Origin: Selenomonadales bacterium
Lineage (GTDB): Bacteria > Bacillota > Negativicutes > Sporomusales > UBA7701
Direction: 5' to 3'
Assembly: GCA_029975165.1 (NCBI GenBank)
Contig: JARKPR010000003.1
Span: 62,001 to 126,000, forward strand
Length of the DNA: 64,000 nucleotides
In this document: piece after piece, positions 53,188-63,469 of the stretch
How positions within the stretch are numbered: position 1 is the first letter of the stretch
How the letters are laid out: each line of letters begins with the position of its first letter
Position numbers and translations under genes: made by a program
Notes under the pieces: model-generated
Told to the model about the DNA's origin: nothing
The model's database searches: none
What the model saw: only the letters and a program-made list of their open reading frames with translations

Positions 53188-56159
53188 TTGTTCCCCTCCC
53201 CTGCCGTCATTTCCTGGATGCGTTGCCGCTTGCGCCAGCGGCGGATGAGGCCGGCGGCGGTGGTCGCCGCCCGCTCCTCGCTGCCGACCGGCGCGGCGGC
53301 CAGCCAGTCGAGGACGGCCTGCATGGCGACGCCCTGGGCGCGGGCGCAGAGGTCGAGGTATTCGCCCTGGGCCGTCTCGTCGGCCACTTCGGTTACGCAG
53401 TGGACGGCGGTGACGTCGGGCCGCCGCCAGGTGAAGCTGATTTTGCGCTCGGCGGCGTCCTGGCGGTAGAAGATGGCGTCGTTCATCAGCTCGACGGGGA
53501 ATTTGCCGGGGAGGATATCGCTGCCCCAGCGGCGGTAGCGCGCGAGCCATTGTTTGTTGAGGCCGTCGATCTCGCCGTCGGCGGCGAAGGCCGCGGACAT
53601 GGCGCGGGCCAGGTCCTCGCCGGCGGCGACGTTGCCGGCGTGGTCCCGGGGCTCGTAGAGGATGCCGTAGATGAGGGCGTTGGGCAGCCAGATGGACATG
53701 CTGAAGCGCGGCGGGCTGCCGTAGCCGGAGAAGCATTGTATCCATTCGTGGGAGGGCACGCCGTGGGCGTCGAGGACGACGTCGGGCAGCCACTGCCGCC
53801 ACAGGCGCGCGAGCGCCCGGGCTTCGCCGTAGGGGGTGGCGGGGTTGAAGTATTCGCCGTAGTATTCAAAGCCGTCGCGGTTGTAGCGGGCGGCGTGGTG
53901 CTTCCAGCGCGGGTTGTCCCGCTGCATGCGGTCGTGGAGCTCGGCCCCGTCGGCGTTTTCCAGCGGGACGATGACGATGTTGGCTTTATTGCGCAGCGCC
54001 GGGTCGCGCGCCAGGCGGCGGGCGAGGGCGAGGGCGGCCGTGGTGCTGGCGACCTCGTTGGCGTGGTGGCGGGCGTTGATGAGCAGCGTGGGGTGGCGCA
54101 GCGAGGCCCCGGCGCCGAAGGTGCCGGCGCGGGCGGGGAGCTCGACGGCGAAGACGGGCCGGCCGCCGGTGCTGCGGGCGGCGACGCGGACGCGGACGCC
54201 GGCCGCGGCGAGTTCGCCGAGCTCGGCGACGAGCGTGGCCATATTGACCGGGCCGGGCGCCCTCTCCCCTGCCGGGACGGCGAGGGGCGGCGCGGGGATA
54301 ACCCGGCCGCCGGCGATGACGTGGCCGCCTAAGTGGACGCCGGTTATGGCGATGTCGACTGCTTCGCGCTTTACGGGCCGCGTGAGCGTGACGCGGGCGC
54401 GGGGCGGGCGGCCGGGCGCGGCCTTGAGCCAGGGCAGGATGGCGCCGGGGGCGTTGTAAGGTTCGCCCCGCCGGGCTTTGCCGAGGCTGGCGAAGCGGTC
54501 GAGGGTGGTGAAGTAGAGGTCTTCGTGGAGGGCTTCGAGCGGGGCGGCCATCTCCTCCCCCGCCCCGAGCGGTTCGTCGGGCTCGCTGCCGGCGTATTCG
54601 ACGGCCAGCGTGCCGAACAGCGGCTCGGCCGCGCCGGTCATGGCTTCGATGCGCGCGAGCACGCCGGCGCTGTACCACTGCCAGAAGAGTTCGAGGTCAG
54701 TGGCGAAGGGCTGCGCGATTACGGCGCCCTTGGCGGGATGCCGGGCTTCTATCCGGCCCGCCGGGTGGCAGGCCAGGCCCGCGGCGGGGTCGTTGTCGAG
54801 ATAGGGGCGCCGCCCGCTGGCCGGCGTCATGGCGGCGGCGAACACCTGGCGGCCGCTACGCCAGGCGCGGACTTCGAGCGCCTCGGGGCTGGCGGGCGGC
54901 AGCTCGGCGAGCTCGACGGCCGCGCCCAGGCGGGCGGCCAACACTTCGTCGGCCGGGTAGACTTCCTGCAGCCAGCGGATGGGCAGGTCGCGCACGCCGG
55001 GTTCGGTGAAGGGGCGCCAGCCGATGACGACGCGGTCGGGCCGCAGGTCTTCGAGGACCGGCAGCGTTTCGTCGACCAGCCAGTAGTAGCCCTGCTTGTA
55101 GGCGGGGCGGACGATGACCTTTGCTGCGGGGCAGCCGGCGGCGGCCAGCGAGGCGGTCAGCTCGGCGGCCAGGGCCTTGCGCATCTCCCTGGGCTCGGAG
55201 AGGGTGACGGCGACTTGCCAGCCTTCGGCGGGGCCGGCGGCGATGATCCCGGGCAGTATTTCCCCTTGCCAGGCGGCACGGAGGCGGGCCGGCTCGCCGG
55301 TGTCCTGCCAGGTTTCGTCGAGGATGATTTCGGGCGGCCCGTCGCCGCGGTGGCCGAGGATGTCCTTGACGGCCCAGAGGTCGCGGTCGGGCCAGCCCTG
55401 GCCGCCGGGCAGGGACGGGAAGGTGCGCGCCAGGTAGGTCAATACTTGGGCCAGGCTGGGGCCGGCGCCGATCGACAGGCCGCCGTCAATAAGCTTTATC
55501 CAGCCGTCGCCGGCGTCGCCGCCGACCCTGACGACCGGGCCGGCGCCTTTGGCCAGGGGGAAGTTGAGGCCGGTGCTTTCGGCGCCGACTCTAGCGGCCA
55601 GGTCTAATACGGCGGCGAATTCTTCGCCGGTGAGGCCGGGCGCCAGGTCGAACCGGACGGACGTGTCGTCGGGGAAGGCGCCGTCGCGCGCGGCGAGCAG
55701 CCCTTCGGGAGAAAAGGTTTGGCTGAGGCAGCGGTATACGCCGCGGGGCGGCCAGGCCGGGGGCGGCGGGGCGGCTTCGTCGGCCGGCAGGTTGGCAAGG
55801 TCGGCGGCGATGACGAGGCGTTCGCCGTCGAGACGCCCGTCCCAGCAGGCGGCGGCCCACAGGCAGGCGAGCGCCTCGCCGGCGGCGTCGGCGCCGCGGA
55901 CGAGGACGGCGCGGCCGCCGACGGGGGTGAGGGCGCCGCAGCCGGGCGCGAGCGGGGACAGGGTCAACCCGGCAGGCAGGCGGGGGTTGGCGGCGCCGAC
56001 GAGCAGCAGGGACCGGCCGGCCGGGATGTCGCCGCCGGCGGCGACGGCCGCCGGCCACGTAAGCTCGGGGGCGGACAGGCCGATGCGGGCGGCGAGGTCG
56101 AGGGCCGCCGGCTGGACGGTATGGAAGACGAGCAGGGGTTGGTCGCGAAAAAAGTCCAT
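53184..56159 (-). CDS. Large M14 family zinc carboxypeptidase-like protein within the peptide transporter operon
   Basis: 991 aa with no signal peptide or membrane helix, so probably cytoplasmic. The M14 domain occupies the last ~320 residues: zinc ligands His and Glu in RHHANEVAS (about 695), His in [11 protein letters not shown] (about 796) and a candidate catalytic Glu in CVTEVAD (about 923). The first ~650 residues are unlike known M14 prodomains and I could not assign them. The gene replaces ordinary spacing between dppC and dppD, suggesting it processes imported peptides. Repeat B3 fills the gap before it. Confidence 0.82.
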   Translation of the reverse strand: MDFFRDQPLLVFHTVQPAALDLAARIGLSAPELTWPAAVAAGGDIPAGRSLLLVGAANPRLPAGLTLSPLAPGCGALTPVGGRAVLVRGADAAGEALACLWAAACWDGRLDGERLVIAADLANLPADEAAPPPPAWPPRGVYRCLSQTFSPEGLLAARDGAFPDDTSVRFDLAPGLTGEEFAAVLDLAARVGAESTGLNFPLAKGAGPVVRVGGDAGDGWIKLIDGGLSIGAGPSLAQVLTYLARTFPSLPGGQGWPDRDLWAVKDILGHRGDGPPEIILDETWQDTGEPARLRAAWQGEILPGIIAAGPAEGWQVAVTLSEPREMRKALAAELTASLAAAGCPAAKVIVRPAYKQGYYWLVDETLPVLEDLRPDRVVIGWRPFTEPGVRDLPIRWLQEVYPADEVLAARLGAAVELAELPPASPEALEVRAWRSGRQVFAAAMTPASGRRPYLDNDPAAGLACHPAGRIEARHPAKGAVIAQPFATDLELFWQWYSAGVLARIEAMTGAAEPLFGTLAVEYAGSEPDEPLGAGEEMAAPLEALHEDLYFTTLDRFASLGKARRGEPYNAPGAILPWLKAAPGRPPRARVTLTRPVKREAVDIAITGVHLGGHVIAGGRVIPAPPLAVPAGERAPGPVNMATLVAELGELAAAGVRVRVAARSTGGRPVFAVELPARAGTFGAGASLRHPTLLINARHHANEVASTTAALALARRLARDPALRNKANIVIVPLENADGAELHDRMQRDNPRWKHHAARYNRDGFEYYGEYFNPATPYGEARALARLWRQWLPDVVLDAHGVPSHEWIQCFSGYGSPPRFSMSIWLPNALIYGILYEPRDHAGNVAAGEDLARAMSAAFAADGEIDGLNKQWLARYRRWGSDILPGKFPVELMNDAIFYRQDAAERKISFTWRRPDVTAVHCVTEVADETAQGEYLDLCARAQGVAMQAVLDWLAAAPVGSEERAATTAAGLIRRWRKRQRIQEMTAGEGNK

Positions 56160-56179
56160 GGCGCTACCTCGCTAAAGTT

Positions 56180-56446
56180 GGCTCTGTTCGTAGCCAGTGT
56201 TGGTTTTGCCTCTGTGAGGGACAGCCGACTCCGGCTCCGTAGCTCCAGAAGCACGCGCCGTAAGGCTTGGGTCTTGCGCCGCTGCACCGTCGCCAACAGT
56301 CTCCTGACTGATGGCTCCTCGCCCGGCCGTCCATGGCCGGGCGTGCTGCGGCGCTAAGACCGCTTCGCCAACGGCGCGTAGCTTCTTCCGCAAAGTCGCC
56401 GGAATCTGCTGTCCCTCACAGGTCAACAACGTTAACGAACAGAGCC
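56180..56446 (-). repeat. Family B structured element, copy B3 (longest)
   Basis: Outermost stem GGCTCTGTTCGT/AACGAACAGAGCC, then CTGTGAGGGACAGC/GCTGTCCCTCACAG and CTCCGGC/GCCGGAA. The core of about 63 nt is identical to B2. The element begins one base after the dppC stop codon and ends 20 bp before the M14 start, so it occupies the whole gap inside the operon. Confidence 0.8.
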
Positions 56447-57283
56447 TTACAATTTCATCCGCGGGTCGAGGGCGTCCCGCAGGCCGTCGCCCAGCAGGTT
56501 GAGGCCGAGGACGGTGATCATGATGGTGAGGCCGGGGAAGGTGACGATGTGGGGGGCGTTGCGGATGAAGGTGCGGCCGCTGGAGAGCATGGCGCCCCAT
56601 TCCGGGGTGGGGGCCTGCGCGCCGAGGCCGAGGAAGCTGAGGCCGGCCGCCCACAGGATGGCGGTGGCGATCTGGAGGGTGGACTGGACGATGAGCGGCG
56701 ACAGGAGGTTGGGGATGATGTGGCGGACGATGATGCCGGCGTTGGAGAGGCCGATGGCCCTGGCGGCCTGGACGTATTCGATGTCGCGCAGGACGAGCGT
56801 GGTGCCGCGCACGAGGCGGGCATAGACGGGGATGGAGACGACGCCGATGGCGATCATGGCGTTTTCGAGGTTGACGCCGAGTGTGCTGACGAGGACGATG
56901 GCCAGCAGCATGGCCGGGAAGGCGAGCATGATGTCGATGAGCCGCTGGATGACCAGGTCGGTGCGGCCGCCGAAGTAGCCGGAGATCGCCCCGAGGGGGA
57001 CGCCGATGCCGGCGCCGATGACGACGGTGATGAGGCCGACGGTGAGCGAGATGCGGGCCCCGTAGATGAGGCGGCTGAGGACGTCGCGCCCCAGTTCGTC
57101 GCGGCCTAAGAGGTGCTGGGCGCTGGGGGTCTCGCCGGCGCGGGCGATGCTCTGGGCGAGCGGGTCATGGGGGGCGAGGAGCGGGGCGAAGAGGGCGACG
57201 GCGATGAAGAAGGCGACGATGACGAGGCCCAGCAGGGCGAGACGGTTGCGTTTGAGTTGCCGCCAGACGGCTATCCAGGTCAT
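56447..57283 (-). CDS. dppC: Dipeptide/oligopeptide ABC transporter permease
   Basis: 278 aa, six membrane helices. The inner-membrane permease loop EYVQAARAIGLSNAGIIVRHIIPN contacts the ATPases, and HLLGRDELGRDVLSR is the typical DppC segment. Ends in DPRMKL, immediately followed by repeat B3. Starts 12 bp after dppB. Confidence 0.93.
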   Translation of the reverse strand: MTWIAVWRQLKRNRLALLGLVIVAFFIAVALFAPLLAPHDPLAQSIARAGETPSAQHLLGRDELGRDVLSRLIYGARISLTVGLITVVIGAGIGVPLGAISGYFGGRTDLVIQRLIDIMLAFPAMLLAIVLVSTLGVNLENAMIAIGVVSIPVYARLVRGTTLVLRDIEYVQAARAIGLSNAGIIVRHIIPNLLSPLIVQSTLQIATAILWAAGLSFLGLGAQAPTPEWGAMLSSGRTFIRNAPHIVTFPGLTIMITVLGLNLLGDGLRDALDPRMKL

Positions 57284-57295
57284 GATGCCACCCCC

Positions 57296-58216
57296 TCAGT
57301 CGAAGCGGACGCGCGCGTCGAGGTAGACGTAGAGCACGTCGATAAGGATATTGATGAAGACGAAGCAGACGGCGATGAAGAGGACGGTGCCCTGCACGAC
57401 CGGGTAGTCGCGGGCGAGGATGGAGTCGACCATGAGGCGTCCCAGGCCGGGCCAGGCGAAGACGTTTTCGGTGAGGACGGCGCCGCCGAGGAGGTTGCCC
57501 ATCTGCAGGCCGACGACGGTGATGATGGGGATAAAGGCGTTCTTGAGGGCGTGGACGGCGATGACGACGCGCTCGGGGAGGCCCTTGGCCCGGGCGGTGC
57601 GGATGTAGTCCTGGCCCATGACTTCGAGGACGCACGATCTGGTCATGCGGCTGATCATGGCCAGCGGGACGGTGGCCAGGCAGACGGTGGGCAGGACGAG
57701 GTGCAGCCAGGTGCCCGTGCCGGCGGCCGGCAGCAGGCCGAGCTGGACGGAGAAGAGGAGGATGAACATGAGGCCGAGCCAGAAGACGGGCATGGAGACG
57801 CCGATGAGCGAGACGAGCATGGCGAGGCTGTCGAACAGCGAGTAGGGCTTGACGGCGCTGATGACGCCGGTGGCGACGCCGATGACGGTGGCCAGCAGCA
57901 GCGAGGTGAACATGAGGACGACGCTGTTGCCCAGCCGGGCCCCGATTTCTTCGCTGACCGGGGCGTGGGTGCGGGGCGAGCGGCCGAGGTCGCCTTTGGC
58001 GAGGTCGTGCATGAAGAGGCCGAACTGCACGGGCAGCGGCTTGTCGAGGTGGAGCTCGGCGCGGATGGCGTCGACCTGCTCGGCGGTGGCCTGCTCGCCG
58101 GCCATGACGACGGCCGGGTCGCCGGGCACCATCCGGACCATGAGGAAGACGAGGATTATCACCCCCAGCAGGACGGGGATGGACATGAGGAGCCGTTTCG
58201 CGATGTATACGCCCAT
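57296..58216 (-). CDS. dppB: Dipeptide/oligopeptide ABC transporter permease
   Basis: 306 aa from ATG 58216 (GGGAGGG upstream). N-terminal IAKRLLMSIPVLLGV and the coupling loop QDYIRTARAKGLPERVV are family hallmarks. Heterodimer partner of DppC. A strong stem-loop lies between dppA and this gene. Confidence 0.93.
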   Translation of the reverse strand: MGVYIAKRLLMSIPVLLGVIILVFLMVRMVPGDPAVVMAGEQATAEQVDAIRAELHLDKPLPVQFGLFMHDLAKGDLGRSPRTHAPVSEEIGARLGNSVVLMFTSLLLATVIGVATGVISAVKPYSLFDSLAMLVSLIGVSMPVFWLGLMFILLFSVQLGLLPAAGTGTWLHLVLPTVCLATVPLAMISRMTRSCVLEVMGQDYIRTARAKGLPERVVIAVHALKNAFIPIITVVGLQMGNLLGGAVLTENVFAWPGLGRLMVDSILARDYPVVQGTVLFIAVCFVFINILIDVLYVYLDARVRFD

Positions 58217-58253
58217 AGTGCGCCCTCCCGGCGAAGTACTTCGCCAGGCCAAA

Positions 58254-58292
58254 AAGTGACCTTAAGACCCCGGCGTGGGCTTAAGGTCACTT
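58254..58292 (-). promoter_or_regulatory. Intercistronic stem-loop between dppA and dppB
   Basis: Perfect 13-bp stem AAGTGACCTTAAG/CTTAAGGTCACTT with a 13-nt loop and no T run. Probably protects dppA mRNA or reduces read-through so that binding protein exceeds permease. Confidence 0.65.
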
Positions 58293-58324
58293 GCGGCCCG
58301 GTCAACAGGTCAAAGGGGTGCGGG

Positions 58325-59881
58325 CTACTGCGCCCACTTGGCGCCGGCGAGGCGGAGCTGCTCGATGGGCAGCACGACGACGCCGTCGAGGTTTTTCTTC
58401 ATGGCGACGATCTGCATTTCGGAATGGAGGAAGATCCAGGGGGCGTCCTTCATGATGAGCTCCTGGGCTTTGCCGTAGGCGTCGGCCCGGTCTTTCTCGA
58501 CGGTAGTGGAGGTGCCTTTCTTCAGCAGGGCGTCGACTTCGTCGTTCTTGTAGAAGCCGTAGTTGTTGCCGCCGGGCGGGAATTCGCCGGAGACGAACAG
58601 CGGGTAGAGCATCTGGTCGCCGTCGAGAATCCACGGGCCCCAGCCCATGAGGAAGAGCTGCGTTTCGGCCTGATCGGCCGGTTTGCGGACGAAGGTCAGG
58701 TAGGCGGCCCATTCCATGGTTTTGAGCTCGGCGTCGATGCCGACGTTCTTGAGGTAGCCCTGGATGGCTTCGACGAGGCGTTTGTCTTCGAGGTAGCGGC
58801 CGACCGGGTGGTGGATGGTGAGCTTGAAGCCGTTGGGGTAGCCGGCCTCGGCGAGCAGTTGCTTGGCTTTGGTCGGGTTGAATTCGTACGCGCCGACTTT
58901 CTTGTAGGGGAACATTTCCTGCAGCAGCGGGGAGTCGACCGCCTTGCCGGCGCCTTTGAGGATGCCGTTGACGATCTCTTCCTTGTTGACGGCGTAGTTC
59001 AGGGCCTGGCGGACGCGGGGGTCCTTGAGGTACTGGTTGTTGACGTTCATGACCATGTAGATTTCGCGGGTGCTGTTGGAGCGGACGACTTTGACGTTGG
59101 CGTTCTTGCTGAGGCGGTCGTATTCGACCGGCGGGACGCGGACGATGATGTCGGCGTCGCCGGCTTCAAGCATGGCCAGGCGGGTGTTGTTGTCGGGCAC
59201 GGGTTTGAAGACGACGGTCTTGATGGCCGGTTTGGCGCCCCAGTATTCTTCGTTGCGCTCGAGGACGAGTTTGTCGCCCCTGACCCATTCCTTGACCTTG
59301 TACGGGCCGGTGCCGACCGGGTTGCGGCCGATGTCGGCGCCGTATTTGGCGACCGCCGCCGGGCTGAGCATGGCGTTGGAGGCGCTGGACAGGCGGGCCA
59401 GGAAGGGGGCGTGCGGGTATTTGAGGATCATTTTGACGGTGTATTCGTCGACGACTTCGACCTTGGCCACCTGGTCGATGTAGCCGCGCAGCAGCACTTT
59501 GACCTTCGGGTCGAGTAGGCGCTCGATGTTGAATTTGACGACTTGGGCGTTGAACACGGTGCCGTCGGTGAACTTCACGCCCTTGCGGAGCTTGAAGGTC
59601 CATTCCTTGCCGTCGGGCGAGGACTGCCAGGATTCGGCCAGCCGGGGCACGATCTTGAAGTCTTTGTCGAGGGTGACGAGGGTGTCGAAGATGTGCTCGG
59701 TGACGATGGCCGAGGGGGTGGAGGCGATGCCGTGGGGGTCGAGGTCCTCGATGTCGGTGCCTTGGGCAACGACGATGCTGTCTTTGACCGCGGCGGGTTT
59801 CTGGCTGCTGCCGCCGCCGCAGCCGCTCGCCAGGGCGGCGAACATGACGGCGACTACCAGCAGGGCAATCCATTTTTTCAA
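58325..59881 (-). CDS. dppA: Peptide-binding lipoprotein of ABC transporter (SBP family 5)
   Basis: 518 aa. Lipoprotein signal KKWIALLVVAVMFAALASGC, then family-5 motifs AESWQSSPDGKEWTFKLRKGVKF, NPVGTGPYKV and RVRQALNYAVNKEEIV. The TTG start (59881) is preferred; an earlier GTG sits only 2 nt from the ribosome site. First gene of the dpp operon. Confidence 0.92.
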   Translation of the reverse strand: MKKWIALLVVAVMFAALASGCGGGSSQKPAAVKDSIVVAQGTDIEDLDPHGIASTPSAIVTEHIFDTLVTLDKDFKIVPRLAESWQSSPDGKEWTFKLRKGVKFTDGTVFNAQVVKFNIERLLDPKVKVLLRGYIDQVAKVEVVDEYTVKMILKYPHAPFLARLSSASNAMLSPAAVAKYGADIGRNPVGTGPYKVKEWVRGDKLVLERNEEYWGAKPAIKTVVFKPVPDNNTRLAMLEAGDADIIVRVPPVEYDRLSKNANVKVVRSNSTREIYMVMNVNNQYLKDPRVRQALNYAVNKEEIVNGILKGAGKAVDSPLLQEMFPYKKVGAYEFNPTKAKQLLAEAGYPNGFKLTIHHPVGRYLEDKRLVEAIQGYLKNVGIDAELKTMEWAAYLTFVRKPADQAETQLFLMGWGPWILDGDQMLYPLFVSGEFPPGGNNYGFYKNDEVDALLKKGTSTTVEKDRADAYGKAQELIMKDAPWIFLHSEMQIVAMKKNLDGVVVLPIEQLRLAGAKWAQ

Positions 59882-60153
59882 TGCGCTCACTCTCCGTTCG
59901 AAAAATGGGGCCCGCCTCCGCAGTCAGCCGGGAGGATACCCGGAGCAGCCGCGCGTCGTCATGGCCCTATAGCATTTACAGATTCTGCATTGATGGCAAC
60001 TTTCCTTTTCCGGAAATGACAAATTATCGGCCGGGAAGCAGGAAATTTGTCTGCGCCGGGAGCACGGCCGTTTACCCGTGCCGGCGGCGGAGACGCGCGA
60101 AGCCGGAAGGAAAATCTTCCGGCTTCTTTATTGGAATTTGTCCGCAAAGCAGC
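59882..60153. other. Intergenic region upstream of dppA
   Basis: 272 bp. AT-rich patches around 59968-60030 probably hold the dppA promoter. A hairpin GAAGCCGGAAG/CTTCCGGCTTC lies at 60100-60125, downstream of the symporter gene; its T-rich side faces the plus direction. No coding frame supported. Confidence 0.45.
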
Positions 60154-61626
60154 CTATCCTTCGATAGCCCTGACTTTCCGGCTGACGGTGGCGTCGGTGC
60201 TGGTGAGCAGGCTTACCGCGACGAATACGGCCATGTTCACGGCCAGGGCCACGAAGCCGGCGTTGAGGTTGAGCCCCCAGATCGCCAGGGGATCGAGCTT
60301 CGCCAGTATCAGGTAGAAGACTATGGCCTCGCCGACCAGCAGGCCGCAGAAGGCGGCGATCTTGGTGGCCCGCTTCCAGAAGAGGCCGAGGACGATCATC
60401 GGGAAGAATTGGGTAACGCCGGAATAGCCGGTGAGCAGCAGGTTGACCAGCATGCTCGGCGCGTATATCGCCAAGGCGAGCGCCGTCGCGGTGAGCAGCA
60501 GCACGACGACTCTGGCGATTTGGGCCTGGGTGCCTGGCGCGAGGTCCCGGCCGACGGCCGGGCGGAGGATGTTGCGGGTGAAGAGCATCGAGGTGGACAG
60601 GAGCAGGTCGGCGGCCGGGATCATGCAGGCCAGGGCGCCGGCGCCGCCCACCATGCCGAGCACCCAGCCGGGGAAGACCGTTTGCACGATGGTCATGAAG
60701 GACATGTCGGGGACCTTCAGCGCCGGCGTGATGACCAGCAGGGCGGTGAAGCCGACGAGCATCGGGAAGAGCATGCAGATCTGGTAGAAGGGCAGGTAGA
60801 CGGCGTTGTGCCGCAGTACGTCGGGGTCTTTGGCGCTGAAGCTGTTGGCGGTCAGGTGCGGCCACATGTAGAAGCCGAGGCTGGTGAGCACCAGGGTGGA
60901 CATTACCCAGCTGACGTCGAGGTTCTTTGTGCCGCCGGGCAGGGCGAGAAAGCCCGGTTTGGCCGCGTCCAGGGCCTCGAACATGTTGCCCACGCCGCCG
61001 AAGAAGTGGTAGGGCAGGTATAGGCCGAAGAAGCCTACGGCGAGGATCATGACGATGTCTTTGACGACGGCCGTGGTGGCGACGCCTTTGAGGCCGCTGA
61101 GGTAGACGAAGGTCGCGACCAGGGTGAAGGCGATGAGCATCGCCTGTGTGCGGGTGACCGCTCCGTAGGTGCAGGTTTCGATGATTATGCCGAGGCCGGT
61201 CAGCTGAAGCTGCAGGTAGGGCAGCATGAAGGCGACGCCTACGCAGGCGGTGAGGATGCCCAGCGAGCGGCTTTCATAGAGGTGCTCGACGAAGTCGGGC
61301 TGGGTCACGAGGCCGTGCCGGCGGCCGATGGGGGAAATCTTCGGCAGGACGTAGAAACCGACCACGTACGCCAGGGTGCAATAGCCGAGTATGTAGAAGG
61401 TCGGGCCGCCCCGGGCATAGGCCCAGCCGCTGGCGCCGAGAAAGGCGAAGGCGGTGTAGATCTCGCCGGCCAGGATGAACCAGTTCAGCGTGCGGCCGAA
61501 GCTGCGGCCGCCGACCGCCCATTCTTCGAGGGACAGGGTCTTCCTCAGGCCGGGGATCATGCCGATGATGGTCGCACCGATGACGAAAACCGAAATTACG
61601 ATAATAGCAGCTACTTCATTGCTCAT
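60154..61626 (-). CDS. Sodium:solute symporter family protein
   Basis: 490 aa, about 13 membrane helices, with the SSS-family segments EEWAVGGRSFGRTLNWFILAGE and GGAGALACMIPAADLLLSTSML (sodium-binding region). Substrate unknown; the M20 peptidase next door suggests an amino acid or small peptide derivative. Overlaps the DUF3311 gene (ATGA), which is the usual small partner. Confidence 0.92.
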   Translation of the reverse strand: MSNEVAAIIVISVFVIGATIIGMIPGLRKTLSLEEWAVGGRSFGRTLNWFILAGEIYTAFAFLGASGWAYARGGPTFYILGYCTLAYVVGFYVLPKISPIGRRHGLVTQPDFVEHLYESRSLGILTACVGVAFMLPYLQLQLTGLGIIIETCTYGAVTRTQAMLIAFTLVATFVYLSGLKGVATTAVVKDIVMILAVGFFGLYLPYHFFGGVGNMFEALDAAKPGFLALPGGTKNLDVSWVMSTLVLTSLGFYMWPHLTANSFSAKDPDVLRHNAVYLPFYQICMLFPMLVGFTALLVITPALKVPDMSFMTIVQTVFPGWVLGMVGGAGALACMIPAADLLLSTSMLFTRNILRPAVGRDLAPGTQAQIARVVVLLLTATALALAIYAPSMLVNLLLTGYSGVTQFFPMIVLGLFWKRATKIAAFCGLLVGEAIVFYLILAKLDPLAIWGLNLNAGFVALAVNMAVFVAVSLLTSTDATVSRKVRAIEG

Positions 61627-61835
61627 TTCGTCCCACCTGCCTCTTTGTCGTCATGTTCTTCCTTCTGTACGATGCCATAAAGGAGATACAGGCAGATGAA
61701 CGTCACCGGGATGCCGGCCACCGGCCAGAACGCCAGGAGCGGGAGCCCCAGGACGAGCGGCTTGACCTGGTTGATGAAGGGGACGCAACCGATGATCCAG
61801 ATAAACGGGATGAGAGTTAAAACGATTTTTACCAT
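61623..61835 (-). CDS. DUF3311 small membrane protein
   Basis: 70 aa, two transmembrane helices (LTLIPFIWIIGCVPF and LPLLAFWPVAGIPVTFICLYLLYG region). DUF3311 proteins regularly precede sodium:solute symporters and are presumed accessory subunits. First gene of the two-gene operon. Confidence 0.88.
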   Translation of the reverse strand: MVKIVLTLIPFIWIIGCVPFINQVKPLVLGLPLLAFWPVAGIPVTFICLYLLYGIVQKEEHDDKEAGGTK

Positions 61836-61916
61836 ATTATCACCTCGCTGTAAAGTCTGGTAAAGGTCGGAGCTTGGCAGCCCCTACCGTTACGCCGTGC
61901 CTCGGCCCGCGAATTT

Positions 61917-61973
61917 ACAAAAAAAAGCTCGATAACGGGATAATATCTCGTCATCGAGCTTTGATAGTATAGT
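61917..61973 (-). terminator. Rho-independent terminator of the M20 gene
   Basis: AAAGCTCGATGACGAG/... with CTCGAT partner: stem AAAGCTCGAT/ATCGAGCTTT, then a long T run on the minus strand. Confidence 0.88.
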
Positions 61974-62038
61974 ATTGATAACATTATACTCATCGCCGAA
62001 AAAATTGGCAATAGATAAATGAAAATAACGAATTGGCG

Positions 62039-63349
62039 CTAATCGACGCGGAACGCTTCGCGGGGCAGTTCCATCATTTTGAGGAAGCCGGCCGCGTAGC
62101 CGGCGATGCTTTGCGTCATATAATCGGTGCGCAGCATTTCGGCGGGCGTATGGATGAGCTGCTCCTGCCCGGCGCCGTAACCGACGGCCGGCCGGCGGTC
62201 GTCGCCGACCACCTTCGACAGGTCGGTGCCGAAATACCAGTACTTGTATCTCACTTCCTGGCCAACGGCTTCCAGGCCTGCCGCCATCGCCCGGACGAAG
62301 GGATGCTCCCGGGGTATCTTCCAGGCGCTCTTCTTATTGGCGATGGTGACCGTTTTTCCGGTGTAGAAGGTCCGCACTTCCTCGGCAATCCTGACCTCGG
62401 CGCGAAATTCCGGGTCGGCCGCGGCCAGCTCGTCGATGATCGCCTGCAGTTCCCGGATACAGCTTTCCGGGGTTTCGCCGGGCACGAACCGGCGGTCGAA
62501 GTTTATGTCGCACCGTTCCGGAACGATGCACAGCTCGCCAGGGCTGGCCTTGATGATCGTCAGGGCGATGCTGGAGCGGCCGAGGTCGGGGTCGGCGGGA
62601 AAGCGTTGCGGCAGCTCGTTGGCCACTTTGTCGATGAACTTGCTGGCTTTGTATACGGCGTTGATCCCGAGCCAGGGGGCGCTCCCGTGGCTGATTTTGC
62701 CGTGGACGCTGACAACCGGCTCCACCCGGCCGCGATGGCCGAGGGCGATATCGAGCGACGACGGCTCGGCCGATATGAGGCCGTCGTAGTCCCAGCCCAG
62801 CTTTTTGAAGGTATCGTCGATAAGCTGGATGGTCCCCACCTGATCGCCGGGCTCCTCCAGGCAGACGGCGGTAACGATGTACCGGCCCCTGAGCTGTACG
62901 CCCGCGTCTCTCAGGGCGAGCAAAAGCTTCCCGGCGTATATCTGGCAGGCCAGCCCGCCTTTCAGGTCGGCCGCGCCCCGCCCGTGTATGGCCTGGACCG
63001 TTTCTTTTCCGCTCGCGTCCCGGTTGTCGACCTCGACGACATCCACTTCGCCGCCATAGGGCCGATATTTGCCCCACAGGGAAAGCTCGCCAGGCGGCAC
63101 ATGGTCGAGGTGGCCGTTGTACAGGATGGTCGGGCCCGGCTCCTGGCCGTTGATCACGCCGATGACATTGCCCCATTCGTCGCGCAAGGTCTCGTCGTAG
63201 CCCAGTTTGCCCATCTCGGCGAGGCATATATCGGCCGCGCCTTTTTCGTCCCCGCCCAGGGAAGGGCAGCGCACCAGGCGCTGGGTGAATTCGATCGCCG
63301 CCGGCAGCAGTTCGTCCGCCAATTGCCGTACCTTTTGAAACCGGTCCAA
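62039..63349 (-). CDS. M20 family metallopeptidase
   Basis: 436 aa from TTG 63349, chosen because GGAGGGC lies 8 nt upstream; an ATG a few codons earlier has no ribosome site. Motifs: NGHLDHV, GRGAADLKGG, CLEEPGDQVG (Glu pair), HGSAPWLGIN and a late HTPAEM His. Similar to acetylornithine/succinyl-diaminopimelate deacylases; substrate undetermined. Lies between the GntR regulator and the symporter genes. Confidence 0.9.
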   Translation of the reverse strand: MDRFQKVRQLADELLPAAIEFTQRLVRCPSLGGDEKGAADICLAEMGKLGYDETLRDEWGNVIGVINGQEPGPTILYNGHLDHVPPGELSLWGKYRPYGGEVDVVEVDNRDASGKETVQAIHGRGAADLKGGLACQIYAGKLLLALRDAGVQLRGRYIVTAVCLEEPGDQVGTIQLIDDTFKKLGWDYDGLISAEPSSLDIALGHRGRVEPVVSVHGKISHGSAPWLGINAVYKASKFIDKVANELPQRFPADPDLGRSSIALTIIKASPGELCIVPERCDINFDRRFVPGETPESCIRELQAIIDELAAADPEFRAEVRIAEEVRTFYTGKTVTIANKKSAWKIPREHPFVRAMAAGLEAVGQEVRYKYWYFGTDLSKVVGDDRRPAVGYGAGQEQLIHTPAEMLRTDYMTQSIAGYAAGFLKMMELPREAFRVD

Positions 63350-63469
63350 GGCTTCGCCCTCCATTTGCTGTAAGTGTTTGGTATTTATTTCGCCAAGCCG
63401 GGGGCAAATCCTTTGGCGCAATGCATAATTGGCGCTGTTCGCAGGCACGGTCGCTGTAGGGGCCGGACG

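Noticed and set aside
57113-59518. 801-codon plus-strand open frame opposite dppC-dppB-dppA
   Set aside because: Antisense to three well-recognised transporter genes, acidic low-complexity composition, crosses several gene boundaries, no ribosome site.
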